A DNA stretch of 7,307 nt from Anaerolineae bacterium (GTDB lineage Bacteria > Chloroflexota > Anaerolineae > B4-G1), in assembly GCA_030612185.1 (NCBI GenBank), contig JAUWOI010000214.1, positions 1-7,307 on the forward strand, given 5' to 3'. Both the position numbers and the translations under genes were made by a program. Below are positions 1 to 6,179 of this stretch, in pieces (within the stretch, counting starts at the first letter, position 1; each line of letters begins with the position of its first letter). A model generated the notes under the pieces. The model did no database searches. It had not been told where the DNA came from and saw only the letters and a list, made by a program, of their open reading frames with translations.

Positions 1-162
1 TTTCATTTGGGTCGAATACACAATTTGTTTGACAATCTTAAATACAACTACCGCCACACAGCCTCCCTCTCCCAAAGTTGGGAGAGGGGAGGGGAGAGGG
101 CCTTTCTGGGATGAGCATGGGATAGAGTCCGTTATGTACAAACTTGACCTGGAGGCGAGATA
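1..162. other. Non-coding leader upstream of the operon
   Basis: No credible coding region is seen here. The first 50 bases are AT-rich and contain a perfect TTGACA hexamer at 29-34, but no convincing -10 box lies 16-18 bases downstream, so a promoter is not claimed. The middle holds the palindrome and G-rich run at 65-100. The end carries a good Shine-Dalgarno GGAGG at 151-155, seven bases before the ATG at 163. The promoter for the operon could lie here or further upstream. Confidence 0.6.
65..100. repeat. Palindrome overlapping a four-tract G-run (possible G-quadruplex)
   Basis: Bases 65-75 and 78-88 form a perfect 11-bp inverted repeat with a 2-base centre; as RNA, about 10 bp would close a 4-base loop. 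The right arm continues into a G-rich run with four tracts of three or more G at 80-82, 86-89, 91-94 and 98-100. These are separated by 3, 1 and 3 bases, which fits the usual intramolecular G-quadruplex pattern. Hairpin and quadruplex use the same G-tracts and would compete. The unit resembles dispersed intergenic repeats I recall from Chloroflexota-like genomes, but that is recall only. It is not followed by a T-run, so it is not a typical intrinsic terminator. Confidence 0.65.
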
Positions 163-1131
163 ATGATCATCACTGTAGCAAGTGGCAAAGGAGGCACGGG
201 CAAGACAACCGTCGCCGTCAGCCTGGCGCTGTCCATAGCGGCGGATCACAGGACAACAACGGATGATCGGGCTGATCCGTTATTGTACTGCAGTCCGCTG
301 TTCTTAGACTGCGACGTAGAAGAGCCCAACGCCGCCCTCTTTCTCCGGCCCACCATCCAGGAGCGCCGGGAAGTGGGCCAGATGATCCCGGAGGTGGATC
401 TGGAGAAATGCACCTACTGCGGGCGCTGCGCTGAGGTGTGCCAGTATCACGCCATTGCCGTGGTCGGAGAGCAGGTGCTGGTCTTCCCCGAACTGTGCCA
501 CGGCTGCGGCAGTTGCACGCTCAACTGCCCCACGGAGGCAATCCACGAGGTGCTGGACGTGATAGGCACCATTGAGCGGGGCTGGGCCGGACCGGTAGAA
601 TTTGCCCAGGGGACGATGAACGTGGGCGAACCGATGGCTGTGCCCATCATCCGCCAGTTGAAGAAGTGGGCTATCCCGCCAAACGCCTCAACTGGGCTTG
701 TCCTGAGCGAAGCCGAAGGGCTCGGCGGAACTCCAGGCGACCGCCCCATCATTTTGGATGCGTCTCCGGGCACCGCCTGCCCCGTCGTCGAGAGTATGCG
801 CGGCGCAGATTTCGTGCTGATGGTCACCGAGCCTACTCCCTTTGGCCTGCATGACCTGCGGCTGGCGGTGGAGGTGGCCCGCGGCGAGTTGGGCCTGCCC
901 GTCGGTGTGGTGATCAACCGGGATGGGGTAGGAGACCAAGGGGTGGATGAGTACTGCGCCGCAGAGTCCATCCCCATCCTGATGCGCATCCCCCTGGATC
1001 GGCACATCGCCGAGGTATACTCGGATGGGGGAACGTTAGTGGAGGCGCTGCCGGAGTATCGGGAGCAGTTCCAGAATCTGTATGCAGCCATCGAGCGTCT
1101 GGTGACGGACAGGAAAGGAGCACGCGCATGA
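163..1131 (+). CDS. MinD-superfamily P-loop ATPase with inserted ferredoxin domain (first of pair)
   Basis: This is a cytoplasmic ATPase of the COG1149 type, in which a bacterial-ferredoxin domain is inserted into a MinD/ParA/Mrp-like fold. Visible features are a deviant Walker A KGGTGKT at residues 9-15; an LDCDVEEPN segment at 48-56; two [4Fe-4S] motifs (C83, C86, C89, C93 and C112, C115, C118, C122); and a switch/Walker B-like LDASPG at 198-203. The start at 163 has GGAGG seven bases upstream, and the N-terminus begins directly at the first beta strand, as is usual. The stop overlaps the next start (ATGA). Compared with its paralog downstream, it has about 14 extra residues between Walker A and LDCD, and about 14 extra before LDASPG; both coincide with repeat-like DNA. 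Related proteins are linked to Fe-S or metallocluster handling, for example in Desulfovibrio ORP loci. The exact substrate is unknown. It is not a cell-division MinD, given its eight ferredoxin cysteines. Confidence 0.93.
   Translation: MIITVASGKGGTGKTTVAVSLALSIAADHRTTTDDRADPLLYCSPLFLDCDVEEPNAALFLRPTIQERREVGQMIPEVDLEKCTYCGRCAEVCQYHAIAVVGEQVLVFPELCHGCGSCTLNCPTEAIHEVLDVIGTIERGWAGPVEFAQGTMNVGEPMAVPIIRQLKKWAIPPNASTGLVLSEAEGLGGTPGDRPIILDASPGTACPVVESMRGADFVLMVTEPTPFGLHDLRLAVEVARGELGLPVGVVINRDGVGDQGVDEYCAAESIPILMRIPLDRHIAEVYSDGGTLVEALPEYREQFQNLYAAIERLVTDRKGARA
241..281. repeat. Nested inverted repeat inside the first ATPase gene
   Basis: Two overlapping dyads lie here: bases 242-248 pair with 273-279 (7 bp), and 258-264 pair with 275-281 (7 bp, 10-base loop). 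They encode roughly residues 27-41, a Thr/Asp-rich stretch lying exactly where this protein is 14 residues longer than its paralog (Walker A lysine to first Asp of the LDCD-type segment: 40 residues against 26). The likely explanation is a small in-frame palindromic insertion, but membership in a repeat family is not proven. Confidence 0.45.
694..723. repeat. Dispersed-repeat-like element inside the first ATPase gene
   Basis: The core TCCTGAGCGAAGCCGAAGGG (701-720) closely resembles a short repeat that I recognise from many bacterial and metagenomic genomes. Its hallmark translations are all present: SEAEG in the gene frame, CPERSRR in another forward frame, and FGFAQDKP on the opposite strand. 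Short dyads are visible (711-714 with 719-722). It encodes residues 178-187, a Gly/Glu-rich linker just before the LDASPG motif. The span from the last ferredoxin cysteine to that Asp is 77 residues here against 63 in the paralog. Confidence 0.65.
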
Positions 1132-2111
1132 TGAAACAACTGGTCATTCTCAGCGGCAAGGGAGGCACCGGCAAGACGACCGTCGCAGCGGCGCTGGCCC
1201 ACCTGGTTTCCCAGGAGATACCCGTCGTCCTGGCCGACGCCGACGTGGACGCGGCCAACCTGGAACTGGTGCTCGACCCGACGAAGCAGGAAGAGCACGG
1301 CTTCATGGGAGGCCAACTGGCGGTGATTGATCCCGAAAAGTGCACCGCCTGTGGTATCTGCGCTGACGTCTGCCGTTTCGATGCGGTGCGACCTCATCGC
1401 CAACTGGAGACGATTCAGAAACCAGGTTTTCAGGAAAAAACCCTTCGGGCTGAGCCTCAGGGCGAAGCCTGGTTTCAAGTAGACTCCCTGGCCTGCGAAG
1501 GGTGCGCTTCTTGTTACTACCAGTGTCCTGAAGAGGCGATTCGTATGGAGGAGCAACAGGCCGGGTTGTGGTTCCACTCCGACACCCGCTTCGGCCCCCT
1601 CTTCCACGCCCACCTCTTCGCCGGGCAGGAAAACTCAGGCAAACTGGTCACCCTGGTCAAGCAACAGGCCCGCCTGCAGGGGCTGGACACCGGGGCATCG
1701 TTGGTGGTGGTGGACGGGCCGCCAGGGATCGGCTGCCCCGTCATCTCTGCCAGCGCCGGGATGGACCTGGCGCTCCACGTAGTCGAGCCGACCATCTCCG
1801 GCGTGCACGATTTAGAGCGCATCATGGGTACCACCGACCACTTCGGCGTGCCGTCTCTGGTGGCGATCAACAAAGCGGACCTCAACCTGGCCCGCTCCGA
1901 GGAGATCGCCGCCTTCTGCGCGGGACGGTCCGTTGAAGTCGTGGGGAGGATCCCCTACGACGACGTCGTAACGGAGGCGATGGTGCATGGCCGGCCGGTG
2001 ACGGATTACACCGATGGGCCGGTGACGGAGGCGATGAAGGGAATGTGGTCACGGGTGAGGGATCTGATCTTCCCCGATGGGATAGATGTCGTCGAAGGAG
2101 GGCAACGATGA
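1128..2111 (+). CDS. MinD-superfamily P-loop ATPase with inserted ferredoxin domain (second of pair)
   Basis: This paralog of the preceding protein has the same architecture: deviant Walker A KGGTGKT at residues 11-17, ADADVD at 36-41, ferredoxin cysteines C72, C75, C78, C82 and C123, C126, C129, C133, and VDGPPG at 195-200. The pair probably acts together as a hetero-oligomer or in sequence on a shared cluster-bearing client (inference from constant pairing in such loci). The gene starts at ATG 1128, with AAGGAG at 1115-1120, and overlaps the previous stop by 4 bases; the ATG at 1131 is an alternative that would shorten the protein by one residue. Between the two cysteine motifs it has 41 residues (C82 to C123) against 19 in the paralog. 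The extra 22 residues match the palindromic stretch at 1418-1476. At 327 residues it is longer than the roughly 280-290 I expect for the family, consistent with that insertion. Confidence 0.93.
   Translation: MMKQLVILSGKGGTGKTTVAAALAHLVSQEIPVVLADADVDAANLELVLDPTKQEEHGFMGGQLAVIDPEKCTACGICADVCRFDAVRPHRQLETIQKPGFQEKTLRAEPQGEAWFQVDSLACEGCASCYYQCPEEAIRMEEQQAGLWFHSDTRFGPLFHAHLFAGQENSGKLVTLVKQQARLQGLDTGASLVVVDGPPGIGCPVISASAGMDLALHVVEPTISGVHDLERIMGTTDHFGVPSLVAINKADLNLARSEEIAAFCAGRSVEVVGRIPYDDVVTEAMVHGRPVTDYTDGPVTEAMKGMWSRVRDLIFPDGIDVVEGGQR
1418..1476. repeat. 59-bp palindromic element inserted in frame in the second ATPase gene
   Basis: Outer arms 1418-1430 and 1464-1476 are complementary over 13 positions (11 Watson-Crick plus 2 G-T pairs). 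Between them lies a second dyad, 1450-1454 with 1456-1460, and an alternative pairing 1443-1447 with 1463-1467. The element encodes about residues 97-117, which separate the two ferredoxin cysteine motifs and have no counterpart in the paralog. The frame stays open. This is structurally like the coding-sequence palindromic elements described in Rickettsia, although no sequence relationship is claimed. Confidence 0.7.
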
Positions 2112-2413
2112 CAAACAGAGATGCTCTGCGCGAGGCCATTCTCACCCGCCTCTCCACTGTCATAGACCCAGAGACGGGGGCTGACGTGATGCGTATGCGG
2201 CTGATCGAAGATCTGGCGGTAGATGAGGAGGGCGTCGTGCGCTACAAGTTTCATCCCTCTTCTCCCCTGTGCCCTCTTGCCGTACCGCTGACTCTCTCCA
2301 TTCGCGAGGCGGTGGCCGAGGTGGATGGGGTGACCGGGCAGGAGATCAAGGTGGTCGGCTACATCAAGGCCGAGGAACTGAACGCGATGCTGCGGGAACT
2401 GGAGAGCGATTGA
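2108..2413 (+). CDS. MIP18/DUF59-family Fe-S assembly protein
   Basis: This small 101-residue cytoplasmic protein is of the MIP18 (formerly DUF59, SufT/PaaD-like) family. Such proteins assist Fe-S cluster assembly or transfer, often beside Mrp/MinD-type ATPases. Visible landmarks are the N-terminal VIDPETGADV at residues 18-27, which matches the conserved DPE motif, and SPLCPLA at 52-58 with the conserved reactive cysteine C55. The start is placed at ATG 2108, overlapping the previous stop in an ATGA, with GGAGG at 2097-2101 six bases upstream. An in-frame ATG at 2045 would only add an Arg-rich stretch read out of frame from the preceding gene, and is rejected. Its place directly after the two ferredoxin ATPases suggests it works as their cluster-transfer partner (inference). 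Confidence 0.88.
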   Translation: MTNRDALREAILTRLSTVIDPETGADVMRMRLIEDLAVDEEGVVRYKFHPSSPLCPLAVPLTLSIREAVAEVDGVTGQEIKVVGYIKAEELNAMLRELESD

Positions 2414-2417
2414 CGAC

Positions 2418-3353
2418 ATGATCGCTTTCGGACCAGTTCCCTCCAGGCGTTTAGGGCGCAGTCTGGGCATCAACAACATCCCGCCCAAAATATGCACCTA
2501 TTCCTGCACCTATTGTCAACTGGGACGCACCATAAAGATGCAGGTTAAACGCCGTGCATTCTACGAGCCAGAGGAAGTCTGGCAGGACGTCCACGACAAG
2601 GTCGCAAAGGCAAGAGGGACCGGGGAAGCCATTGACTATCTCACCTTTGTGTCCGATGGAGAGCCCACCCTGGACATCAATCTCGGCCGTGAGATCGAGT
2701 TGTTGCGGCCTTTGGGAATCAAGATCGCCGTGATCACCAACGGTTCCCTGATCGGACGCGAGGATGTGAGAGAGGACCTGTTAGGGGCGGATTGGGTCTC
2801 TCTGAAGATGGATTCCACACGGAGGGAGATCTGGCGGAAGATTGACCGGCCCCACGGCACTTTGCGGCTGACCTCGATTCTCGACGGAGCACTCGAGTTT
2901 GCGCAGGCTTTCAGAGGTGAATTGGTGACGGAGACGATGCTGGTCGAAGGCGTCAACGATGACGATGACCACATCAGGGAGGTTGCCGGCTTTTTGGCCC
3001 GCCTGAAGCCTGCCACGGCCTATTTGGCGATCCCCACACGGCCGCCGGCGGAGGAGTGGGTACAACCCCCCGGTGAGGAAGTCATCAATCGGGCCTATCA
3101 GATCCTTAGCGGGCGGCTCGACCGGGTGGAATATCTGATCGGGTACGAAGGCAATGCTTTCGCCTTTACCGGCAACGTCGAGGAAGACCTGCTGAGCATC
3201 ACGTCCGTGCATCCAATGCGGGAGGATGCGGTGAGCGAGTTCCTGGCGCGGGCCGGGGCGGATTGGCCCGTGATTCACAGGCTGATTGCTCAGGAACGGC
3301 TCATTGAGATGGAGTACGAGGGACGCAAGTTCTACATGAGGAAACTTCGTTGA
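2418..3353 (+). CDS. Radical SAM protein, COG0731-type, with possible C-terminal winged helix
   Basis: This is a radical S-adenosylmethionine enzyme. The signature CX3CX2C is at C26, C30 and C33, preceded by the subfamily-typical GPVPSRRLGRSLGIN at residues 5-19. DGEPT at 80-84 corresponds to the SAM-contacting GGE-type motif, and ITNGS at 106-110 is a typical barrel strand. Residues from about 262 to the end (helix, helix, then a short beta-like EMEYEGRKFYMRK) read like a small winged-helix or similar appended domain. The reaction is unknown; COG0731 members are named by similarity to the wyosine enzyme TYW1, which this 311-residue protein is too short and too different to be called. It starts 4 bases after the preceding stop. 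The nearest GGAG (2401-2404) is 13 bases away, so translational coupling is likely. The context suggests metal-cluster or cofactor maturation. Confidence 0.88.
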   Translation: MIAFGPVPSRRLGRSLGINNIPPKICTYSCTYCQLGRTIKMQVKRRAFYEPEEVWQDVHDKVAKARGTGEAIDYLTFVSDGEPTLDINLGREIELLRPLGIKIAVITNGSLIGREDVREDLLGADWVSLKMDSTRREIWRKIDRPHGTLRLTSILDGALEFAQAFRGELVTETMLVEGVNDDDDHIREVAGFLARLKPATAYLAIPTRPPAEEWVQPPGEEVINRAYQILSGRLDRVEYLIGYEGNAFAFTGNVEEDLLSITSVHPMREDAVSEFLARAGADWPVIHRLIAQERLIEMEYEGRKFYMRKLR

Positions 3354-3420
3354 GGGCACGGACGGGATACATGCCTGATCTATCTTTCACTACAGCCTTG
3401 CGGGATGGAGGAGGTGTACC
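3354..3420 (+). promoter_or_regulatory. Intergenic gap with strong ribosome binding site
   Basis: This 67-base gap is the longest inside the gene run. It ends in GGAGGAGGT at 3407-3415, a near-ideal Shine-Dalgarno sequence five bases before ATG 3421, which fixes that start. No convincing promoter pair or terminator is visible. The transporter gene may be co-transcribed with those upstream while having its own strong translation initiation. Confidence 0.6.
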
Positions 3421-4596
3421 ATGAGTGTTGAGCGCTGGGGCTGGTACTCCATCGGGGTCAACGTCGTTCTGGCGGCGATCAATCTGATTATCGCTTCCGC
3501 CTCAGGAAGCCTGGCCGTGGAAGCGGAGATGGTGCATAACCTGGTGGACCTGCTGACGGCGATAGGTGTGTTGATCGGGCTGAAACTCTCGACGCGGAAG
3601 TCGAAAGAGTTTCCCTACGGCCTGTACAAACTGGAGAACGTGATCACGGTGGCGCTGGCCGGGATGGTCTTTTTCACCGCCTACGAGATCGCCCGAGACG
3701 CGCTCTTCACGCCGGCGCGTCAGGCTACGGTAGACCTCTGGATGTTGGGCGGTGTGGTGGTGGCGACGGTCATTCCCTTCGTCTTCAGCCACTTCGAACT
3801 GCGCGCTGGGCGGGCGGCCAACTCGCCGGCCCTGATCGCCGACGCCAAAGAGTACCGCACTCACGTCTTTACCACCGGCGCTGTCTTCGCCGCGCTTCTG
3901 GCCCAGTGGTTCAACTTCCCGCTGGATCGCATCGCCGCGCTGGTCATCGTCGTCGCCATCGGCAAGACGGGATGGGAACTGTTGACCGATGGGATGCGCG
4001 TGCTGCTGGACGCCTCACTGGACGCCGACACCATCCTGCGAATCCGGGAGATCATCGCTGCCGAGCCGACGGTGGCCGAACTCAAATGGGTCACCGGGCG
4101 CAACGCGGGCCGCTTTCGCTTTGTCGAGGCCGAGGTTACACTGCGCGTCCGTGATCTGGAGAAGGCGAAGGCGGCCATACGACACATAGAGATGCAGATC
4201 CGTCAGGCAGTGCCCTACGTGGAGCGAGTGCTGATCCACGCCGAGCCGATGGAGCGCACTCACTTGCGCTACGCCGTCCCCCTGGCCGATACCGACGGCA
4301 CCTTCAGCGAGCACTTCGGAGAGGCTCCCTACTTCGCCTTGGTCACGGTGCGGTTGGCCGATGGGGCTATCGAGGAGCAACAGGTCGTCTCCAATCCCCA
4401 CAAGGACCTGGAGAAAGCAAAGGGCATTCAGGTGGCCGAGTGGCTGGTGAACCAGAAGGTGGATGTGGTGTTGGTGAAGGAGAGCCTGCGCGGTAAGGGG
4501 CCGGTCTACGTCTTTGGCGACGCCGGGGTGGAGATGCAAGAGACTGAGGCGACGACGCTGTCGGAGGCGTTGGAGGAAGAGGGAGAGGATAAATGA
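3421..4596 (+). CDS. Cation diffusion facilitator transporter fused to a NifX/MTH1175-like domain
   Basis: This is an inner-membrane divalent metal transporter with an extra C-terminal metallocluster-binding domain. Six hydrophobic segments are visible at about residues 8-28, 34-57, 72-93, 105-126, 137-165 and 168-188. A CDF cytoplasmic domain follows at about 195-276, ending in the typical VLIHAEP (270-276). Residues about 282-380 form a dinitrogenase FeMo-cofactor-type domain (PF02579-like), recognised by the FSEHFGEAPYFALV stretch at 295-308. An acidic tail ends the protein. The TM2 metal site is HxxxD (H39, D43), but the TM5 site, usually HxxxD or DxxxD, reads E144-xxx-H148. The histidines of the usual HPYGHG-type loop are F64 and L68. 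Metal specificity is therefore uncertain; iron or another metal tied to cluster biosynthesis is an inference. NifX-like domains bind Fe-S or heterometal clusters, so the fusion may sense or deliver metal. Arginine codons are all CGN. Confidence 0.9.
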   Translation: MSVERWGWYSIGVNVVLAAINLIIASASGSLAVEAEMVHNLVDLLTAIGVLIGLKLSTRKSKEFPYGLYKLENVITVALAGMVFFTAYEIARDALFTPARQATVDLWMLGGVVVATVIPFVFSHFELRAGRAANSPALIADAKEYRTHVFTTGAVFAALLAQWFNFPLDRIAALVIVVAIGKTGWELLTDGMRVLLDASLDADTILRIREIIAAEPTVAELKWVTGRNAGRFRFVEAEVTLRVRDLEKAKAAIRHIEMQIRQAVPYVERVLIHAEPMERTHLRYAVPLADTDGTFSEHFGEAPYFALVTVRLADGAIEEQQVVSNPHKDLEKAKGIQVAEWLVNQKVDVVLVKESLRGKGPVYVFGDAGVEMQETEATTLSEALEEEGEDK

Positions 4597-6167
4597 AAGT
4601 CAGCAGAGTCTCCGAGATGAGGACACTGGATAGGACAGCCATAGAGGAATTTGGCATCGTGGCTGAACTTCTGATGGAGAATGCAGGCCAGGCTGTATAC
4701 TTTGTCCTCTTGAAGGAGTTCGGCATCAAAGGCAAGAGTTTTGTCATCTTCTGCGGGTTGGGCAACAATGGGGGAGATGGATTCGTCGTCGCGCGCAAGA
4801 TCCACTCAAGTGGTGGGACAGTCAAGGTTTTCGTTTTGGGCGACCCAGGTAGATTCAAAGGGGCAGCGAAAATCAATCTTGACATTGTGTCCCGGCTGCC
4901 CATAGAAGTCCGGCGGAGCGAGTCCACTGAGGCGGTAATAACGGAAGTCGCTCATTGCGATGGCATCGTGGACGCCATTCTGGGCACGGGTCTCACCCGA
5001 GACGTCGCGGGGCTGTATCGGGATGTCATTGAGTTGATCAATGGAAGTGGGAAAACGGTGTTTAGCGTTGACATTCCCTCTGGTGTCCACGGCGATACGG
5101 GCAAAGTAATGGGCGTAGCGGTCAAGGCAGATTACACCATCACCTTTGGCCTGCCCAAGATAGGCAACATGCTCCTCCCCGGATATGACCTGTGCGGAAA
5201 ACTGTACGTCTCGCACATATCGTTCCCTCCATCCATATACAACGCGGACACACTGAAAGTCGAGATCAACTATCCAGTGAGACTTCCTCCCAGGGACAAA
5301 GACTCTCACAAAGGTGATTTTGGCGAGGTGCTATTCGTTGCCGGTGCCGCCGGTTACTTTGGAGCGCCCTATTTTGCCGCCTTGTCGTTTCTAAAGGCGG
5401 GTGGTGGGTATTCCCGCCTGGCCGCCCCTGAATCCATTGTGCCATTCATCGCCAGTAAGGGCAGTGAGATTGTCTTCGTTCCCCAGGTTGAGACCAGTTC
5501 TGGAAGCATCGCCCTCCAAAACAAACGGGCCTTGCTGGAACTATCGAAGAGGATGGACATGGTAATCCTAGGTCCCGGGCTGTCACTGGAAGAAGAGACT
5601 CAACAACTGGCCAGGGAATTAGCCGGGGAGATAGATAAGCCCCTGCTCATAGATGGTGACGGCATTACGGCGCTGTGCCAGGACTTGCAGATCGTAAAAG
5701 GGAGGAAAGCAGAGACCATTCTCACGCCGCATTTGGGCGAGATGTCCAGAATCACAAAGATGAGCGTGCACGAAATAGATGCCAACAAGATAGATGTCCT
5801 GCAGCGTACGGCCAGGGAATTGAACAGTACGATTGTTCTGAAGGGCGCTCACTCGTTGGTCGGGTATCCTGATGAACGGGTTTTCATCAATATGAGCGGG
5901 AATCCCGGCATGGCAACGGCGGGGTCGGGCGATGTCCTGACGGGAACCATCGCTGCCATGTTCGGCCTGGGGCTATCTGTTCAGGAGGCCGTCAGAAAGG
6001 GAGTGTTTATGCATGGGCTTGCCGGAGACCTCGCTGCTGAAGACAAAGGGGAGGACGGCATAACGGCCCAGGATATACTGGACTATCTGCCTCTTGCTGT
6101 GAAGATGGACCGGGAAAGCCTGAAGGGCAGGCTCAGGGACCAGTACATAGGAGCACACGTGGTCTAG
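4593..6167 (+). CDS. nnr: Bifunctional NAD(P)H-hydrate epimerase / ADP-dependent dehydratase
   Basis: This metabolite-repair enzyme epimerises R- and S-NAD(P)HX and dehydrates S-NAD(P)HX back to NAD(P)H using ADP. The N-terminal YjeF_N epimerase domain (about residues 1-215) shows LLMENAG at 26-32, the nucleotide-binding GLGNNGGDGFVVAR at 55-68, and SVDIPSG at 158-164. The C-terminal ribokinase-like domain (about 230-510) shows GPGL at 327-330, DGDGITAL at 354-361, TPHLGEMSRI at 378-387, and the catalytic-loop ATAGSGDVLTGTIA at 441-454. The length of 524 residues is normal for the fused form. The start overlaps the transporter's stop in an ATGA, so it is translationally coupled to it. Its base and codon use differ from upstream genes: 14 of 25 arginines are AGA/AGG, with frequent ATA. 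It is a housekeeping-type function; any specific link to the upstream metal genes is unproven. Confidence 0.95.
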   Translation: MKVSRVSEMRTLDRTAIEEFGIVAELLMENAGQAVYFVLLKEFGIKGKSFVIFCGLGNNGGDGFVVARKIHSSGGTVKVFVLGDPGRFKGAAKINLDIVSRLPIEVRRSESTEAVITEVAHCDGIVDAILGTGLTRDVAGLYRDVIELINGSGKTVFSVDIPSGVHGDTGKVMGVAVKADYTITFGLPKIGNMLLPGYDLCGKLYVSHISFPPSIYNADTLKVEINYPVRLPPRDKDSHKGDFGEVLFVAGAAGYFGAPYFAALSFLKAGGGYSRLAAPESIVPFIASKGSEIVFVPQVETSSGSIALQNKRALLELSKRMDMVILGPGLSLEEETQQLARELAGEIDKPLLIDGDGITALCQDLQIVKGRKAETILTPHLGEMSRITKMSVHEIDANKIDVLQRTARELNSTIVLKGAHSLVGYPDERVFINMSGNPGMATAGSGDVLTGTIAAMFGLGLSVQEAVRKGVFMHGLAGDLAAEDKGEDGITAQDILDYLPLAVKMDRESLKGRLRDQYIGAHVV

Positions 6168-6179
6168 GAGGAGGGAACG

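Noticed and set aside
29..34. Perfect TTGACA as a -35 box
   Set aside because: No acceptable -10 hexamer at 16-18 bases; the nearest AT-rich hexamers are too close or too far.
65..100. Intrinsic terminator of an upstream gene
   Set aside because: The dyad is followed by a G-rich run, not by T residues.
447..1613. A 388-codon open frame on the minus strand across both ATPase genes
   Set aside because: It is antisense to two clearly recognisable proteins, has Arg/Ser/Pro-rich composition and no family motif. High GC in the + strand genes explains it.
2045..2107. Earlier ATG (2045) for the MIP18-family gene
   Set aside because: It would add 21 residues, several in an Arg run, deep inside the previous gene. 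The ATG at 2108 has a good ribosome binding site and fits the family length.
163..2111. Cell-division MinD or plasmid-partition ParA pair
   Set aside because: Both proteins carry complete two-cluster ferredoxin insertions, and no MinC, MinE or ParB partner is present.
4264..4596. Evidence for a nitrogenase cluster
   Set aside because: The NifX-like domain is found in many non-diazotrophs, and no nifHDK, nifE/N or nifB gene is in the window; the radical SAM protein lacks NifB architecture.
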